A DNA stretch of 64,000 nt from Clostridiales bacterium (GCA_021202515.1 JAJQCW010000003.1:114078-178077), one strand, 5' to 3'. Numbered from the stretch's first letter, positions 9,200 through 18,311 are shown. Notes: generated by a model not told the origin, from the letters alone. Translations and numbers: made by a program.

Positions 9200-9948
9200 T
9201 CCATTTCGTAGGCGCGGGGCCAGGCGCACCGGATTTGATCACCCTCCGGGGCGCGAAGCTACTGGCGGAGGCGGATGTGATCCTCTACGCCGGCTCCCTG
9301 GTGAACCCGGCGCTGTTGGAGGGCAGAAAGGCGGGCTGTCAGGTTTACAATACCGCGCACATGACGCTGGAAGAGGTTCTGGCGGTCATGGAACGGGTTG
9401 GGAACAACTGTGAAGCAGTTCGCCTTCACACAGGAGATCCCTCCCTCTACGGGGCCATCCGGGAGCAGATGGACGCGCTGGACCGCCTCAGCATCCCCTA
9501 TGACGTGACCCCCGGCGTCTCTGCCTTTTCCGGGGCGGCGGCAGCGCTCCGTGCGGAATACACCCTGCCAGAGGTCTCTCAAACGGTCATTATCACCCGC
9601 GCTGAGGGCCGCACCCCCGTCCCGGAGGGGGAAAAATTGCGGGATTTGGCCCGCCATCAGGCGACTATGGTGCTGTTCCTCTCCGCCGGGCTGTTGCCAA
9701 AGGTACAGGAAGAGTTGATGGCGGGTGGCTACCCGCCGGACACCCCAGCCGCCATTGTCTACAAGGCCACCTGGCCAGATGAAAAGGTATTTTACTGTAC
9801 AGTGGATTCTCTGGCAGAAACCGCAGAGAAAAACGGCGTCAGCCGGACGGCGCTGGTCACGGTAGGGCGGTTTTTGGAGGGGGATTACGCCCGGTCTAGG
9901 CTCTATGACCCCTCTTTCAGCCACGGCTGGCGGGAGGCGCAGGTGTGA
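9196..9948 (+). CDS. cbiF: Cobalt-precorrin-4 C11-methyltransferase CbiF
   Basis: A 250-residue SAM-dependent tetrapyrrole methylase that methylates C11 of cobalt-precorrin-4. The N-terminus MIHFVGAGPGAPDLITLRGA is the SAM-binding loop of the family. LHTGDPSLYGAIREQMDAL and TPGVSAFSGAAAALRAEYTL carry further substrate and cofactor motifs. Length is typical for CbiF/CobM. It overlaps cbiD by 4 bases and cbiG by 4 bases, implying translational coupling. Confidence 0.95.
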   Translation: MIHFVGAGPGAPDLITLRGAKLLAEADVILYAGSLVNPALLEGRKAGCQVYNTAHMTLEEVLAVMERVGNNCEAVRLHTGDPSLYGAIREQMDALDRLSIPYDVTPGVSAFSGAAAALRAEYTLPEVSQTVIITRAEGRTPVPEGEKLRDLARHQATMVLFLSAGLLPKVQEELMAGGYPPDTPAAIVYKATWPDEKVFYCTVDSLAETAEKNGVSRTALVTVGRFLEGDYARSRLYDPSFSHGWREAQV

Positions 9949-10967
9949 GCCTTGTTTTGACCGCGTTCACCCAGAGGGGAACGACGCTGGCCTGCCGCAT
10001 CGCGTCTGTGCTGGGTGGGCAGGTCTATACCCTGCCCAAGTTCCGGCGGGAGGGGATGAATACCTATTCCTCCCTCTCTCGGTGGACGGGAGAGCATTTC
10101 GCAGCAGGGGACGACATCATTTTCGTCTCGGCGGTGGGCATCGCTGTCCGGGCCGTTGCGCCTTATTTGCAAGATAAATTCACCGACCCTGCAATTTTAG
10201 CTGTGGACGAGGCGGGGCAGTTCGTTGTCCCCGTCCTCTCCGGTCACGTGGGCGGGGCCAACCGACTGGCCCGTCAGGTAGCGCAAAGCATCGGGGCCAC
10301 GGCGGTCATCTCCACTGCCACCGATGTGAACGGACGTTTCGCCGTGGACGAGTGGGCGGCAGCGCAGGGCCTCCCCATCACCGACCGTGTGGCGGCGAAG
10401 GCCATTTCCGCCGCGCTGTTGGCGGGGGAACCGGTGGGGTTTACCTCGGAGTTTTCCCATGAACCGCTGCCGGATGGCGTGACGGAGGGGAAAACGGTTC
10501 CCGGTTTCGCCCTCACCTGCCGGGAGGACGATGCGTTCCCTGTCGGGACGCTGGTGCTGCATCCCAAAGTGCTGGCAGTGGGTATTGGCTGTAAGAAGAA
10601 TCTCCCACCGGAGAGAGTGGGAGAAGCGGTGCTTGCTGTTTTCCACCGCCGGGGGCTGGCCTTGGAGAGCGTTTCCTGCCTGACATCCATTGACCTGAAA
10701 CGGGAGGACGCTGGTATCCGGCTCCTCGCGGAGCGGCTGAATGTGCCCTGTCGCTTCTACACGGCGGAGGAACTGACAGCGGCAGAGGGAGACTTCTCCG
10801 GCTCCGCCTTTGTCCACTCTGTCACTGGAGTGGGCAGTGTCTGTGACCGGGCCGCGTGTCTGGCAGCAGAAAATGGAACTCTTTTGGTGGAAAAAACAGC
10901 CTGTGACGGCGTCACCGTGGCGGTGGCCCGGCGAGACTACTTTGTACGATTCGAGGTGGGAGAATGA
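9945..10967 (+). CDS. cbiG: Cobalt-precorrin-5A hydrolase CbiG
   Basis: A 340-residue protein that opens the ring-A delta-lactone of cobalt-precorrin-5A and releases the C20 carbon as acetaldehyde. The N-terminal domain ends in the conserved LSGHVGGANRLA region (about residues 90-101). The C-terminal CbiG domain shows LAVGIGCKKNLPPERV (about 210) and SVTGVGSVCDRAACLAA (about 290-306). The start is GTG 9945 behind GGGAGG, overlapping cbiF by 4 bases. Its place beside cbiF and cbiD fits consecutive pathway steps. Confidence 0.94.
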   Translation: MSLVLTAFTQRGTTLACRIASVLGGQVYTLPKFRREGMNTYSSLSRWTGEHFAAGDDIIFVSAVGIAVRAVAPYLQDKFTDPAILAVDEAGQFVVPVLSGHVGGANRLARQVAQSIGATAVISTATDVNGRFAVDEWAAAQGLPITDRVAAKAISAALLAGEPVGFTSEFSHEPLPDGVTEGKTVPGFALTCREDDAFPVGTLVLHPKVLAVGIGCKKNLPPERVGEAVLAVFHRRGLALESVSCLTSIDLKREDAGIRLLAERLNVPCRFYTAEELTAAEGDFSGSAFVHSVTGVGSVCDRAACLAAENGTLLVEKTACDGVTVAVARRDYFVRFEVGE

Positions 10968-11689
10968 AGCTCTACATTGTGGGCCTTGGCCCCGGCGGGG
11001 GCCAGGATTTGACCTTCCGCGCCAAAGAAGCGCTGGCGGAGAGCGACCTGTTGGTGGGGTACACCACTTATATCGACCTGGTGAAGGGAGATTTCCCCGG
11101 AAAACCCACCCTCTCCACCCCCATGCGCCGAGAGGAGGAGCGGTGCCGTCTGGCGCTCCAGGCGGCGGCAGAGCAGACTGTGGCCATGGTCTGTTCCGGC
11201 GACCCAGGTGTGTACGGCATGGCCTCCCTGTGCTATGAATTGGCGGGGGAGTACCCGCCTGTGGAAATTGAGGTGATCCCCGGCGTGACGGCTGCCACCG
11301 GCGGCAGCGCGGTGTTGGGCGCACCGCTGAACCACGACTTCGCGGTGATTTCACTCTCTGACCTGATGACCCCCATGGAAGTCATTGAAGAACGGCTGGA
11401 CTGTGCCGCCTGTGGGGACTTTGTTCTCTGCCTGTACAACCCCGCCAGCCACCGGAGGAAAGACCACCTGCGCCGGGCCTGCGACATCGTTTTGCGCCAC
11501 AGGTCGCCGGAGACCCCCTGCGGCTATGTGCAGAACATCGGCCGGGATGGGGAGCGGGCGGTGGTGTTGCCCCTGTCCCGGCTGCGGGAAGCAGAGGTGG
11601 ATATGTTTACCACCGTTTATATCGGCAGCAGCCAGACCAAAATCATCGGCGGCAAGCTGGTGACGCCCCGGGGGTATCTCCAGCGATGA
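10964..11689 (+). CDS. cbiH: Precorrin-3B / cobalt-factor III C17-methyltransferase CbiH
   Basis: A 241-residue tetrapyrrole methylase that methylates C17 and drives ring contraction. The N-terminus KLYIVGLGPGGGQDLTFRAK and the following VGYTTYIDLVKGDFPGK are typical of CbiH/CobJ. SGDPGVYGMASL and PGVTAATGGSAVLGAPLNHD are the next family motifs. It lacks the C-terminal iron-sulfur extension of fused CbiH60-type enzymes. It overlaps both neighbours by 4 bases. Confidence 0.95.
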   Translation: MKLYIVGLGPGGGQDLTFRAKEALAESDLLVGYTTYIDLVKGDFPGKPTLSTPMRREEERCRLALQAAAEQTVAMVCSGDPGVYGMASLCYELAGEYPPVEIEVIPGVTAATGGSAVLGAPLNHDFAVISLSDLMTPMEVIEERLDCAACGDFVLCLYNPASHRRKDHLRRACDIVLRHRSPETPCGYVQNIGRDGERAVVLPLSRLREAEVDMFTTVYIGSSQTKIIGGKLVTPRGYLQR

Positions 11690-12441
11690 GCGGTGAACTG
11701 CTGATTTTTGGCGGCACCAGCGAGGGAGCGGAGCTGGCCCGTCTGTTGCCCCAATGGGGCTACCGGGTCACGGTCAGCGTGGCTACGGACTACGGCGCGC
11801 TGATGCTGGCGGACTGCGCCGCAGACGTGCGGGTGGGACGGCTGGACACAGTGGAAATGGCGGCGCTGATGGCCTCCCGCCCCTTTCTGGCGGTCATCGA
11901 CGCCACCCACCCCTATGCCAACCAAGCCACAGAGAATATCCGAGCCGCAGCGGAAAAGACTGGTTTGCCTTACCGTCGGCTGCTCCGCCCGGAGGGGCAG
12001 GAGGAACCGGGATGGCTCACCGCCGCTAACGCGCAGGAGGCCGCACAGCGGTTGAATGATTTACCGGGAAATGTTTTGCTGACCACCGGCAGCAAGGATC
12101 TGGCGGCGTTCACTGCCGTGGAGGGGTATGAACAGCGGCTGTGGGTGCGCATCCTCGCCAGCGAGGAATCGCTGCACCAGGCCCTCTCTCTGGGGTATCC
12201 TCCCAACCACATCGTCGCTATGCACGGCCCCTTTTCCAAGGAGCTGAACCTGGCGTTGCTGCGGCAGTTCCAAATCCAGACGTTGGTGACCAAACGCTCC
12301 GGCCGAGCTGGGGGCTTTTGGGAAAAGGCGGAGGCCACCCAGGAGGTCGGGGCGGCGTTGCTGGTGATCCAGCGGCCCAGCCGGGAGACCGGCCTGACGA
12401 TGGAAGAATTATTGGAAGAATACAAAGGAGAGACCCTATGA
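11686..12441 (+). CDS. cbiJ: Cobalt-precorrin-6A reductase CbiJ
   Basis: A 251-residue pyridine-nucleotide-dependent reductase that converts cobalt-precorrin-6A to 6B. The N-terminal LLIFGGTSEGAELARLLPQW is the dinucleotide-binding signature of CbiJ/CobK. IDATHPYANQATENIRAAAE and VLLTTGSKDLAAF are conserved family segments, and AMHGPFSKELNLALLRQFQI lies in the second domain. Overlaps of 4 bases with cbiH and cbiET. Confidence 0.94.
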   Translation: MSGELLIFGGTSEGAELARLLPQWGYRVTVSVATDYGALMLADCAADVRVGRLDTVEMAALMASRPFLAVIDATHPYANQATENIRAAAEKTGLPYRRLLRPEGQEEPGWLTAANAQEAAQRLNDLPGNVLLTTGSKDLAAFTAVEGYEQRLWVRILASEESLHQALSLGYPPNHIVAMHGPFSKELNLALLRQFQIQTLVTKRSGRAGGFWEKAEATQEVGAALLVIQRPSRETGLTMEELLEEYKGETL

Positions 12442-13640
12442 AGGTGTACCTGATCGGCGTGGGCATGGGCAATCCCGACCTGTTGACGCGGGAGGCGGAG
12501 CGGGCCATTCAGGGCAGCGGCCTGCTGCTGGGCGCAGAGCGGCTGCTGGCGGAATTTTCCGGGCTGAACATCCCCCGAAAGCCGTTGGTGAAGCCGGGAG
12601 ACATTGCCGCCGCCCTTGCAGACTGGGACGGAGAACAGGCGTCTGTCCTGCTGTCCGGGGACATCGGATTTTACAGCGGGGCAAAAAGCCTCTACCCGCT
12701 GCTGGACGGGTATGAGGTGGTCAGTCTGCCTGGCGTCTCGTCCCTGTCCTACTTCTGCGCCCGGTGCCATATCCCCTGGCAGGATGTTTACTCCATTTCC
12801 TGCCACGGGCGGGACGGGGGCGTCGTCTCCGCCGTCCAGAGCCACGAAAAGACCTTTGCCCTCACCGGCGGGGCTTTTCGGGTGGAACAGCTCTGCCGCC
12901 AACTGATGGAAGCGGGCCTGGGACGGCTCACCGCCTGGGCGGGGGAGTGGCTCTCCTACCCCAACGAGCGGATTTTGCGCAGCACCGTGGCAGAACTGGC
13001 AGAGCAGCATTTTGAAAATCTGGCGGTGCTGCTGGTGGAGAACCCTTACCCGATACAGCCAGAATTTCAGGCCCCCGGTCTGCCGGATGATGTCTTTCTC
13101 CGGGGCAAAGTCCCCATGACCAAGGAAGAAGTCCGCGCCCTGGCGGTGTCCAAGCTCCGGCTTGGTCGGCGAGACGTGGTCTGGGACGTGGGGGCGGGCA
13201 CCGGTTCTGTCTCGGTGGAGTGCGCCCTGCGCGTACCGGAGGGTCAGGTCTGCGCCGTAGAGCGGAAAGCGGACGCGGCCCGTCTGATTTGTCAGAACCG
13301 GGACAAGTTCTGTCTCTCCAACCTCCACCTGACGGAAGGCGAGGCCCCCGCCTGTCTGGAGGACTTGCCCGCCCCGGATCGGGTCTTTGTGGGGGGCAGC
13401 GGCGGTCAGCTCCACGGCATCGTCGCCGCAGCGCTGGAGAAGAACGCCGAAGTGCGCGTCGTCGTTGCCGCCATTACACTGGAGACGCTGACCGCCGCCC
13501 TGGACGTGATGAAGCAGTTCCAGTTCCAGGAGACAGAGGTGGTGCAGGTGTCCGTCTCCAAATCTGCCCAAGTGGGCAGCTATCACATGATGCGGGCGGA
13601 AAACCCGGTCTATCTGATTTCCATGGAGCGGCCAGAATGA
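12438..13640 (+). CDS. cbiET: Fused precorrin-6Y methyltransferase CbiET (CobL-type)
   Basis: A 400-residue fusion. The N-terminal CbiE half (about 1-205) begins KVYLIGVGMGNPDLLTREAE and carries out C5 methylation. The C-terminal CbiT half (about 215-400) has a Rossmann methyltransferase motif, VVWDVGAGTGSVSVECALRV, and catalyses C15 methylation with decarboxylation of the ring-C acetate. In many anaerobes these are separate genes; the fused order E-T equals CobL of the aerobic route. The ATG at 12438 overlaps the cbiJ stop. The ORF track extends the frame upstream, but that part lies inside cbiJ. Confidence 0.94.
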   Translation: MKVYLIGVGMGNPDLLTREAERAIQGSGLLLGAERLLAEFSGLNIPRKPLVKPGDIAAALADWDGEQASVLLSGDIGFYSGAKSLYPLLDGYEVVSLPGVSSLSYFCARCHIPWQDVYSISCHGRDGGVVSAVQSHEKTFALTGGAFRVEQLCRQLMEAGLGRLTAWAGEWLSYPNERILRSTVAELAEQHFENLAVLLVENPYPIQPEFQAPGLPDDVFLRGKVPMTKEEVRALAVSKLRLGRRDVVWDVGAGTGSVSVECALRVPEGQVCAVERKADAARLICQNRDKFCLSNLHLTEGEAPACLEDLPAPDRVFVGGSGGQLHGIVAAALEKNAEVRVVVAAITLETLTAALDVMKQFQFQETEVVQVSVSKSAQVGSYHMMRAENPVYLISMERPE

Positions 13641-14998
13641 CCCCGCGGCTGCTGATCGCCGGGACGGGCAGCGGCTGCGGCAAGACCACCTTCACTTGCG
13701 GCGTATTGCAGGCGCTGGTGAATCGGGGCCTGCGGCCTATGGCCTGCAAAAGCGGGCCGGACTACATCGACCCCATGTTCCACAGCCGGGTCATCGGAGC
13801 GGAGAGCCGGAATCTGGATTTGTTCTTCTACGGGCCGGACACCACCCGCTATCTCCTGCGCCGCCACGGGGCGGGACGGGACGTGGCGGTGCTGGAAGGG
13901 GCCATGGGCTACTACGACGGCGTCGCCCTGACCAGCGACGCCTCCGCCTGGGCGCTGGCCCGGGAGACTCGGACGCCAACCGTGCTGGTGGTGGACGGAC
14001 GGGGCGGCGCAGTCTCCCTGTGCGCCACGATTTTGGGGTTTTTGCAGTTCCAGCCGGAGAGTCAAATCCGGGGTATATTGCTCAACCGGGTCTCTCCCGG
14101 CCTGTACCCCCGGCTGAAAGAGGCCATCGAGGAGCGGTGCGGGGTGCCGGTCTACGGCTACCTGCCCAGTCTGCCCCAGTGTGCCATCGAGAGCCGCCAC
14201 CTGGGGCTGCTCACCGCCGACGAGGTGGCGGGTTTGAAGGGTAAAATGTCTGTTTTGGCGACTCAGGTGGAGCATACCGTGAACTTAAACGATCTGCTGG
14301 CCCTGGCGAAAACCGCGCCCGATGTTTCAGCGGTATCCCCGGCCCTGTCGGAGCCGGTGCGGGGAAAGCCGGTCATTGCTGTGGCGCGGGACGAAGCATT
14401 TTGCTTTGTCTATCAGGACAACTTGGAGCTGCTGGAGCAGTTGGGCGGAAAACTGGTGTATTTCTCCCCCCTCCGGGACGAGAAACTGCCCCCCTGTCAG
14501 GGGCTGTACCTGCCGGGGGGCTACCCGGAGCTGTACGCTGCCCGGCTCAGCGGACAGACCGGTCTCCGGGCGGAAATTCGCCGGGCCGTGACCGGGGGTC
14601 TGCCCACTGTGGCGGAGTGCGGTGGGTTCCTCTACCTGCAACAGGAGTTGGAGGACGGCGAAGGCAACCACTGGCCCATGTGCGGCGCGCTGCCAGGGCG
14701 GGGGTATCGCACCCCCCGGCTCCAGCGGTTCGGCTATGTGACGCTGACCGCAGGTCAAGACAACCTGCTCTGTGGGGCGGGGGAGACCCTTCGCGCCCAC
14801 GAGTTCCACTACTGGGACAGCGACGCGCCCGGCGACGCTTTCCACGCCCAAAAGCCCCGCTCGAACCGGGGCTGGGACTGCACCGTTGCCAGTGAGACCC
14901 TTTACGGCGGGTTCCCACACCTGGCCTTTTACGCGAACCCCAACGCGGCGGCGCGGTTTTTGTCCAAGGCCGCAGCGTACCGGAGGAAAAGAGAATGA
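13637..14998 (+). CDS. cbiA: Cobyrinic acid a,c-diamide synthase CbiA
   Basis: A 453-residue ATP- and glutamine-dependent amidotransferase that amidates the a and c side chains of cobyrinic acid. The P-loop GTGSGCGKTTFTCGVLQAL is at residues 8-26. GPDYIDPMFH and LEGAMGYYDG are CbiA-specific. The C-terminal glutaminase-like domain has LPGGYPELYAARL, the Cys nucleophile in VAECGGFLYL and a late His in RAHEFHYWD. The start is ATG 13637 overlapping cbiET; the longer ORF-track start lies within cbiET. Length fits the family. Confidence 0.95.
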   Translation: MTPRLLIAGTGSGCGKTTFTCGVLQALVNRGLRPMACKSGPDYIDPMFHSRVIGAESRNLDLFFYGPDTTRYLLRRHGAGRDVAVLEGAMGYYDGVALTSDASAWALARETRTPTVLVVDGRGGAVSLCATILGFLQFQPESQIRGILLNRVSPGLYPRLKEAIEERCGVPVYGYLPSLPQCAIESRHLGLLTADEVAGLKGKMSVLATQVEHTVNLNDLLALAKTAPDVSAVSPALSEPVRGKPVIAVARDEAFCFVYQDNLELLEQLGGKLVYFSPLRDEKLPPCQGLYLPGGYPELYAARLSGQTGLRAEIRRAVTGGLPTVAECGGFLYLQQELEDGEGNHWPMCGALPGRGYRTPRLQRFGYVTLTAGQDNLLCGAGETLRAHEFHYWDSDAPGDAFHAQKPRSNRGWDCTVASETLYGGFPHLAFYANPNAAARFLSKAAAYRRKRE

Positions 14999-16053
14999 AC
15001 CTGAAGGAAATCTGTCAGAAAATTGAACCGCTCGATGCCTCCGCTATGGAACAGGCCCGGCGGAACTGGGACAGCGTGGCGAAGCCCCTCCATTCCCTGG
15101 GAAAACTGGAGGATTTGCTCGTGCAAATCGCAGGCATCACCGGCAGCGCGCAGATCGACCTGAGCCGCAAGGCGGTGGTGGCCTTCTGCGCCGACAACGG
15201 CGTGGTGGCCGAGGGCGTGACCCAGTGCGGTCAGGAGGTGACGGCACTGGTGGCGGAGAGCTTCGCCAGAGGGACCACTCCGGTCTGCCGCATGGCGCAG
15301 GTGGCGGGGGCGGACATCCTCCCTGTAGACATCGGCCTCTGCCGGGAAGTGACAGAGCCGGGGGTGCTGCAACGGGCAGTGCGCCGGGGGACCGCTGACC
15401 TCGCCCAGGAACCGGCCATGAGCCGGGACGAGGCGGTAAAGGCCATCGAGACGGGTACCTCCTTGGTCAAAGAGTGCAAGGATAAGGGCTATCGGCTCCT
15501 CGCCACCGGCGAGATGGGCATTGGCAACACCACCACCTCCTCTGCCGTCACTGCCGTTCTGCTTGGCGCGCCCGTGGAACGGGTGACGGGCCGGGGTGCT
15601 GGCCTCTCCACCGCCGGCCTGGAGCGAAAACGGGCGGTTATCTCCCGCGCCATTGAACTCCACCAGCCGGACCCCAACGACAGCATTGATGTGCTGGCGA
15701 AGGTGGGCGGTCTGGACTTGGCGGGCATGGTGGGGCTGTACCTGGGCGGCGCGGCCTATCACGTCCCCGTGGTGATGGACGGCTTCATCGCCGGGGCCGC
15801 GGCGTTGGCGGCGGTGCGGCTCTGTCCCGCCGTCCGGGACTACCTGATTCCCAGTCACCAGTCCAGCGAACCGGCGGTTGTGCTGCTGATGGACGCGTTG
15901 GGCCTTTCCCCCGTCCTCCGGGCGGAGATGTGTCTGGGGGAGGGTACCGGCGCGGTGGCGCTGATGCCCCTGCTGGACATGGCACTGGCGGTCTACCGGG
16001 ACACCCCCTCCTTTGGGGAGATGCACATGGAGGCGTACACGGAACAAGTATGA
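14995..16053 (+). CDS. cobT: Nicotinate-nucleotide:dimethylbenzimidazole phosphoribosyltransferase CobT
   Basis: A 352-residue enzyme that activates the lower-ligand base by transfer of ribose phosphate from nicotinate mononucleotide. VVAFCADNGVVAEGVTQCGQ, TGEMGIGNTTTSSAVTA and LGEGTGAVALMPLLDMAL are the standard CobT blocks. The last contains the catalytic Glu. Length matches Salmonella CobT. No bluB or bza genes for making the base are in the window, so the lower ligand may be made elsewhere or imported. The start overlaps cbiA by 4 bases. Confidence 0.96.
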   Translation: MNLKEICQKIEPLDASAMEQARRNWDSVAKPLHSLGKLEDLLVQIAGITGSAQIDLSRKAVVAFCADNGVVAEGVTQCGQEVTALVAESFARGTTPVCRMAQVAGADILPVDIGLCREVTEPGVLQRAVRRGTADLAQEPAMSRDEAVKAIETGTSLVKECKDKGYRLLATGEMGIGNTTTSSAVTAVLLGAPVERVTGRGAGLSTAGLERKRAVISRAIELHQPDPNDSIDVLAKVGGLDLAGMVGLYLGGAAYHVPVVMDGFIAGAAALAAVRLCPAVRDYLIPSHQSSEPAVVLLMDALGLSPVLRAEMCLGEGTGAVALMPLLDMALAVYRDTPSFGEMHMEAYTEQV

Positions 16054-16571
16054 TGACATTGGTTTCCGGCGGGGCAGGCAGTGGAAAGTCCGCCTATGCG
16101 GAATCCTTAATTCTGCAATCCTCCGCCGCACCCCGCATTTATCTGGCCACCATGCAGGCGTGGGGGGAGGAAGGCCGACAGCGGGTGGAGCGTCACCGTC
16201 GTCTGCGGGCAGGAAAGGGCTTTTTGACGGTGGAGCAGCCTCTCAATTTAACCGAAGTGGAGATTCCTCAGGGCAGCGCGGTGCTGCTGGAGGACTTATC
16301 CAACCTGACGGCCAACGAGTGCTTTGGCGGCGCGGGGTTCGCCGGGGCGGAGGAACGTATTTTGACGGGCGTTGATTCCATCCGCGCCCAGGCGGGGGAG
16401 TTGGTGATTGTGACCAACGAGATTTTTTCTGACGGCGTGACCTATCCCCCGGAAACGGCACAATATTTGGATATTTTGGCCCGGTTGAACCGCCAGCTTG
16501 CGGCTCAGGCCGACCGGGTGGTGGAGGTTGCCGCCGGGATACCGATTTTCTGGAAGGGGGAAAACCCGTGA
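16050..16571 (+). CDS. cobU: Adenosylcobinamide kinase / guanylyltransferase CobU
   Basis: A 173-residue bifunctional enzyme that phosphorylates adenosylcobinamide and then makes adenosylcobinamide-GDP. The P-loop TLVSGGAGSGKSAYAES is at the N-terminus. VERHRRLRAGKGFLTVEQP carries the His (about residue 49) that accepts GMP. LLEDLSNLTANECF is the Walker B-like block, and VIVTNEIFSDGVTYPPETAQ stands where most CobU read SNEVG. Start ATG 16050 overlaps cobT in ATGA; the next codon is also ATG. A second, shorter CobU-like gene lies two genes on. Confidence 0.92.
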   Translation: MMTLVSGGAGSGKSAYAESLILQSSAAPRIYLATMQAWGEEGRQRVERHRRLRAGKGFLTVEQPLNLTEVEIPQGSAVLLEDLSNLTANECFGGAGFAGAEERILTGVDSIRAQAGELVIVTNEIFSDGVTYPPETAQYLDILARLNRQLAAQADRVVEVAAGIPIFWKGENP

Positions 16572-17323
16572 ACCTGTTTCGTTCGCTGACGCTGACCTTT
16601 TCCCTCTATTCCGTCATTCCCATGCCAAATGTCCAGTGGAGAGAGGAAAGTATGCAGTGGGTGTTTCCCTGCCTGCCGGTGGTGGGCGGGGTCATCGGCG
16701 GGGCGCTGTGGCTGTGGCTGCGGCTGGCCCTGTGGCTGGACTTGGGACAGGCGCTGACCGGCGCGGTGGCGCTGCTGCTGCCCATCGCCCTCTCCGGCGG
16801 CATCCATCTGGACGGGCTGTGTGACGCCTGCGACGCCCTTGGCTCCCACCAGAGCCGGGAACGTAAGCTGGAAATCATGAAAGATTCCCATATCGGGGCC
16901 TTTGGCGTCATGGGCTGCGTGCTGTATCTGCTGCTGTTCTTTGCCGCCTGGACAGAGGTGGATTTGACAGCGGACAATCTGGTATTGCTGGCGGTCATTC
17001 CGGTGACCTCCCGGAGCTGGACGGCGCTGGCCGCCGTCACTCGAAAGAACGCCCGCGGCTCCGGCCTGCTTGCTACGTTCACTGACGCTGCCGCCACCGG
17101 CTGGAATCGACTGCTGTGCGGCCTGTGGCTGGGGATATGTCTGGCGTTCCTGCTGTGCTGGAGCACTGCGGGACGCTGGGCGGCGATTTGTGCCGCACTG
17201 GTGGCGCTGGGCTTCTACCATATGACGAAAAAGCAGTTCGGCGGTCTCACCGGCGACCTGGCGGGGTGCCAGCTCCAACTGCTGGAGCTGGGGATGGTGC
17301 TGGCGGTGGCCGTGGCCGGGTAA
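16568..17323 (+). CDS. cobS: Adenosylcobinamide-GDP ribazoletransferase CobS (cobalamin synthase)
   Basis: A 251-residue integral membrane enzyme that joins adenosylcobinamide-GDP and alpha-ribazole. SVIPMPNVQWREESMQWVFP near the N-terminus and the acidic metal-binding block HLDGLCDACDALGSHQSRER (about residues 79-98) are the CobS signatures. KDSHIGAFGVMGCVLYLLL and several later hydrophobic helices follow. Start GTG 16568 overlaps cobU. The next gene begins 11 bases after the stop, behind TAAGGAGAG. Confidence 0.94.
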   Translation: MNLFRSLTLTFSLYSVIPMPNVQWREESMQWVFPCLPVVGGVIGGALWLWLRLALWLDLGQALTGAVALLLPIALSGGIHLDGLCDACDALGSHQSRERKLEIMKDSHIGAFGVMGCVLYLLLFFAAWTEVDLTADNLVLLAVIPVTSRSWTALAAVTRKNARGSGLLATFTDAAATGWNRLLCGLWLGICLAFLLCWSTAGRWAAICAALVALGFYHMTKKQFGGLTGDLAGCQLQLLELGMVLAVAVAG

Positions 17324-17334
17324 GGAGAGTGTTT

Positions 17335-17703
17335 ATGCGTCTTATCATCGGCGGTGCGGGGCAGGGCAAGCTGCCCTATGCCCTTCGTACCTACAACTGC
17401 ACCCCGGCGGACGTGGCGGAGACCTTTTCCGCCGCTCGTACCGAGCGGGTCTTTGACCGATTCCACGCCGCGGTCCGCGCCACGCTGGAGGCGGGGGAGG
17501 ACCCCCAACGGCTGACGAAAGAACTGTTGCAAGCGAACCCTGGTATTATCATTCTCTGTGACGAGGTGGGCTGCGGGGTCATTCCGGTGCAGCCAGAGGA
17601 ACGGGCCTGGCGGGAGACGGTGGGCCATCTCTGCTGTGACCTGGCGGAACAGGCGGAGAGCGTAGAGCGGGTGTTCTGCGGTCTCCCCATGCGTTTGAAA
17701 TGA
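17335..17703 (+). CDS. Short CobU-like protein (P-loop, no guanylylation motif)
   Basis: A 122-residue protein similar to CobU at both ends. It has an N-terminal MRLIIGGAGQGKLPYAL and a C-terminal CDEVGCGVIPVQPEERAWRE followed by VERVFCGLPMRLK, the usual CobU tail. The P-loop has Leu where Ser/Thr normally binds Mg2+, and the HRxxR block that carries the GMP-accepting His is missing. It is about 50 residues shorter than CobU. It may be a partner or regulatory subunit, a single-function remnant, or a decaying copy. The intact frame and AAGGAGAG ribosome binding site argue that it is expressed. Confidence 0.75.
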   Translation: MRLIIGGAGQGKLPYALRTYNCTPADVAETFSAARTERVFDRFHAAVRATLEAGEDPQRLTKELLQANPGIIILCDEVGCGVIPVQPEERAWRETVGHLCCDLAEQAESVERVFCGLPMRLK

Positions 17704-17711
17704 GGAAAGGT

Positions 17712-18311
17712 ATGCGATTGCTGCTGCTGCGCCACGGGGCCACCCCTGGCAACCTGAAAAAGCAATACATCGGCTCCACCGACGAGCCGCTGGCCCCCCA
17801 GGGAGTGGAGCAGGCGAAGGAGCGGGCGAAGACCCTGCCTCCGGTGGAAAAAATCTGGGTCAGTCCCATGCGCCGGGCCAGGCATACGGCGGAGTTGTTC
17901 TACCCCAACGCGCCCAGAGTGTACCTGGAGGGTCTGCGGGAGATGGGCTTTGGTGACTGCGAGGGCAAGACCTGGGAGGAGATCAACGACCCCAGCATCT
18001 ACGACGGCTGGTTCGTGGAGGACCCCCAGGCCAGGTTCCCCGGCGGGGAGACGTTGAGTGACTTCGTCCAGCGTACCACCGACGCTCTGCAAACTGTGGC
18101 GGAGCAGGTAACGGCGGAGGGCATTTCCGCCGGCGCGGTGGTGGCCCACGGCGGGGTGCTGATGGCGCTGATGAGCCAGCACGGGCACCCCGCCCGGAGC
18201 AACTACTTCGACTGGCAGAGCACCAACTGCGGCGGTTTCGACACGGACTTCGACCCGGAGACCCTGACCCTGACCCTCCGCACCCAACTGGGGGAAAACA
18301 ATATATGGTGA
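17712..18311 (+). CDS. cobC: Alpha-ribazole-5'-phosphate phosphatase CobC
   Basis: A 199-residue histidine-phosphatase-family enzyme that removes phosphate from alpha-ribazole phosphate or adenosylcobalamin phosphate. LLLLRHGATPGNLKKQYIG has the catalytic RHG, SPMRRARHTAELFYP the second Arg, EMGFGDCEGKTWEEI the acid, and VVAHGGVLMAL the second His. The ORF track uses ATG 17700, which overlaps the previous stop but lacks a ribosome binding site. ATG 17712 follows GAGGAAAGG and starts MRLLLLRHG as family members do. It could act on other phosphate esters, but operon context supports CobC. Confidence 0.87.
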   Translation: MRLLLLRHGATPGNLKKQYIGSTDEPLAPQGVEQAKERAKTLPPVEKIWVSPMRRARHTAELFYPNAPRVYLEGLREMGFGDCEGKTWEEINDPSIYDGWFVEDPQARFPGGETLSDFVQRTTDALQTVAEQVTAEGISAGAVVAHGGVLMALMSQHGHPARSNYFDWQSTNCGGFDTDFDPETLTLTLRTQLGENNIW

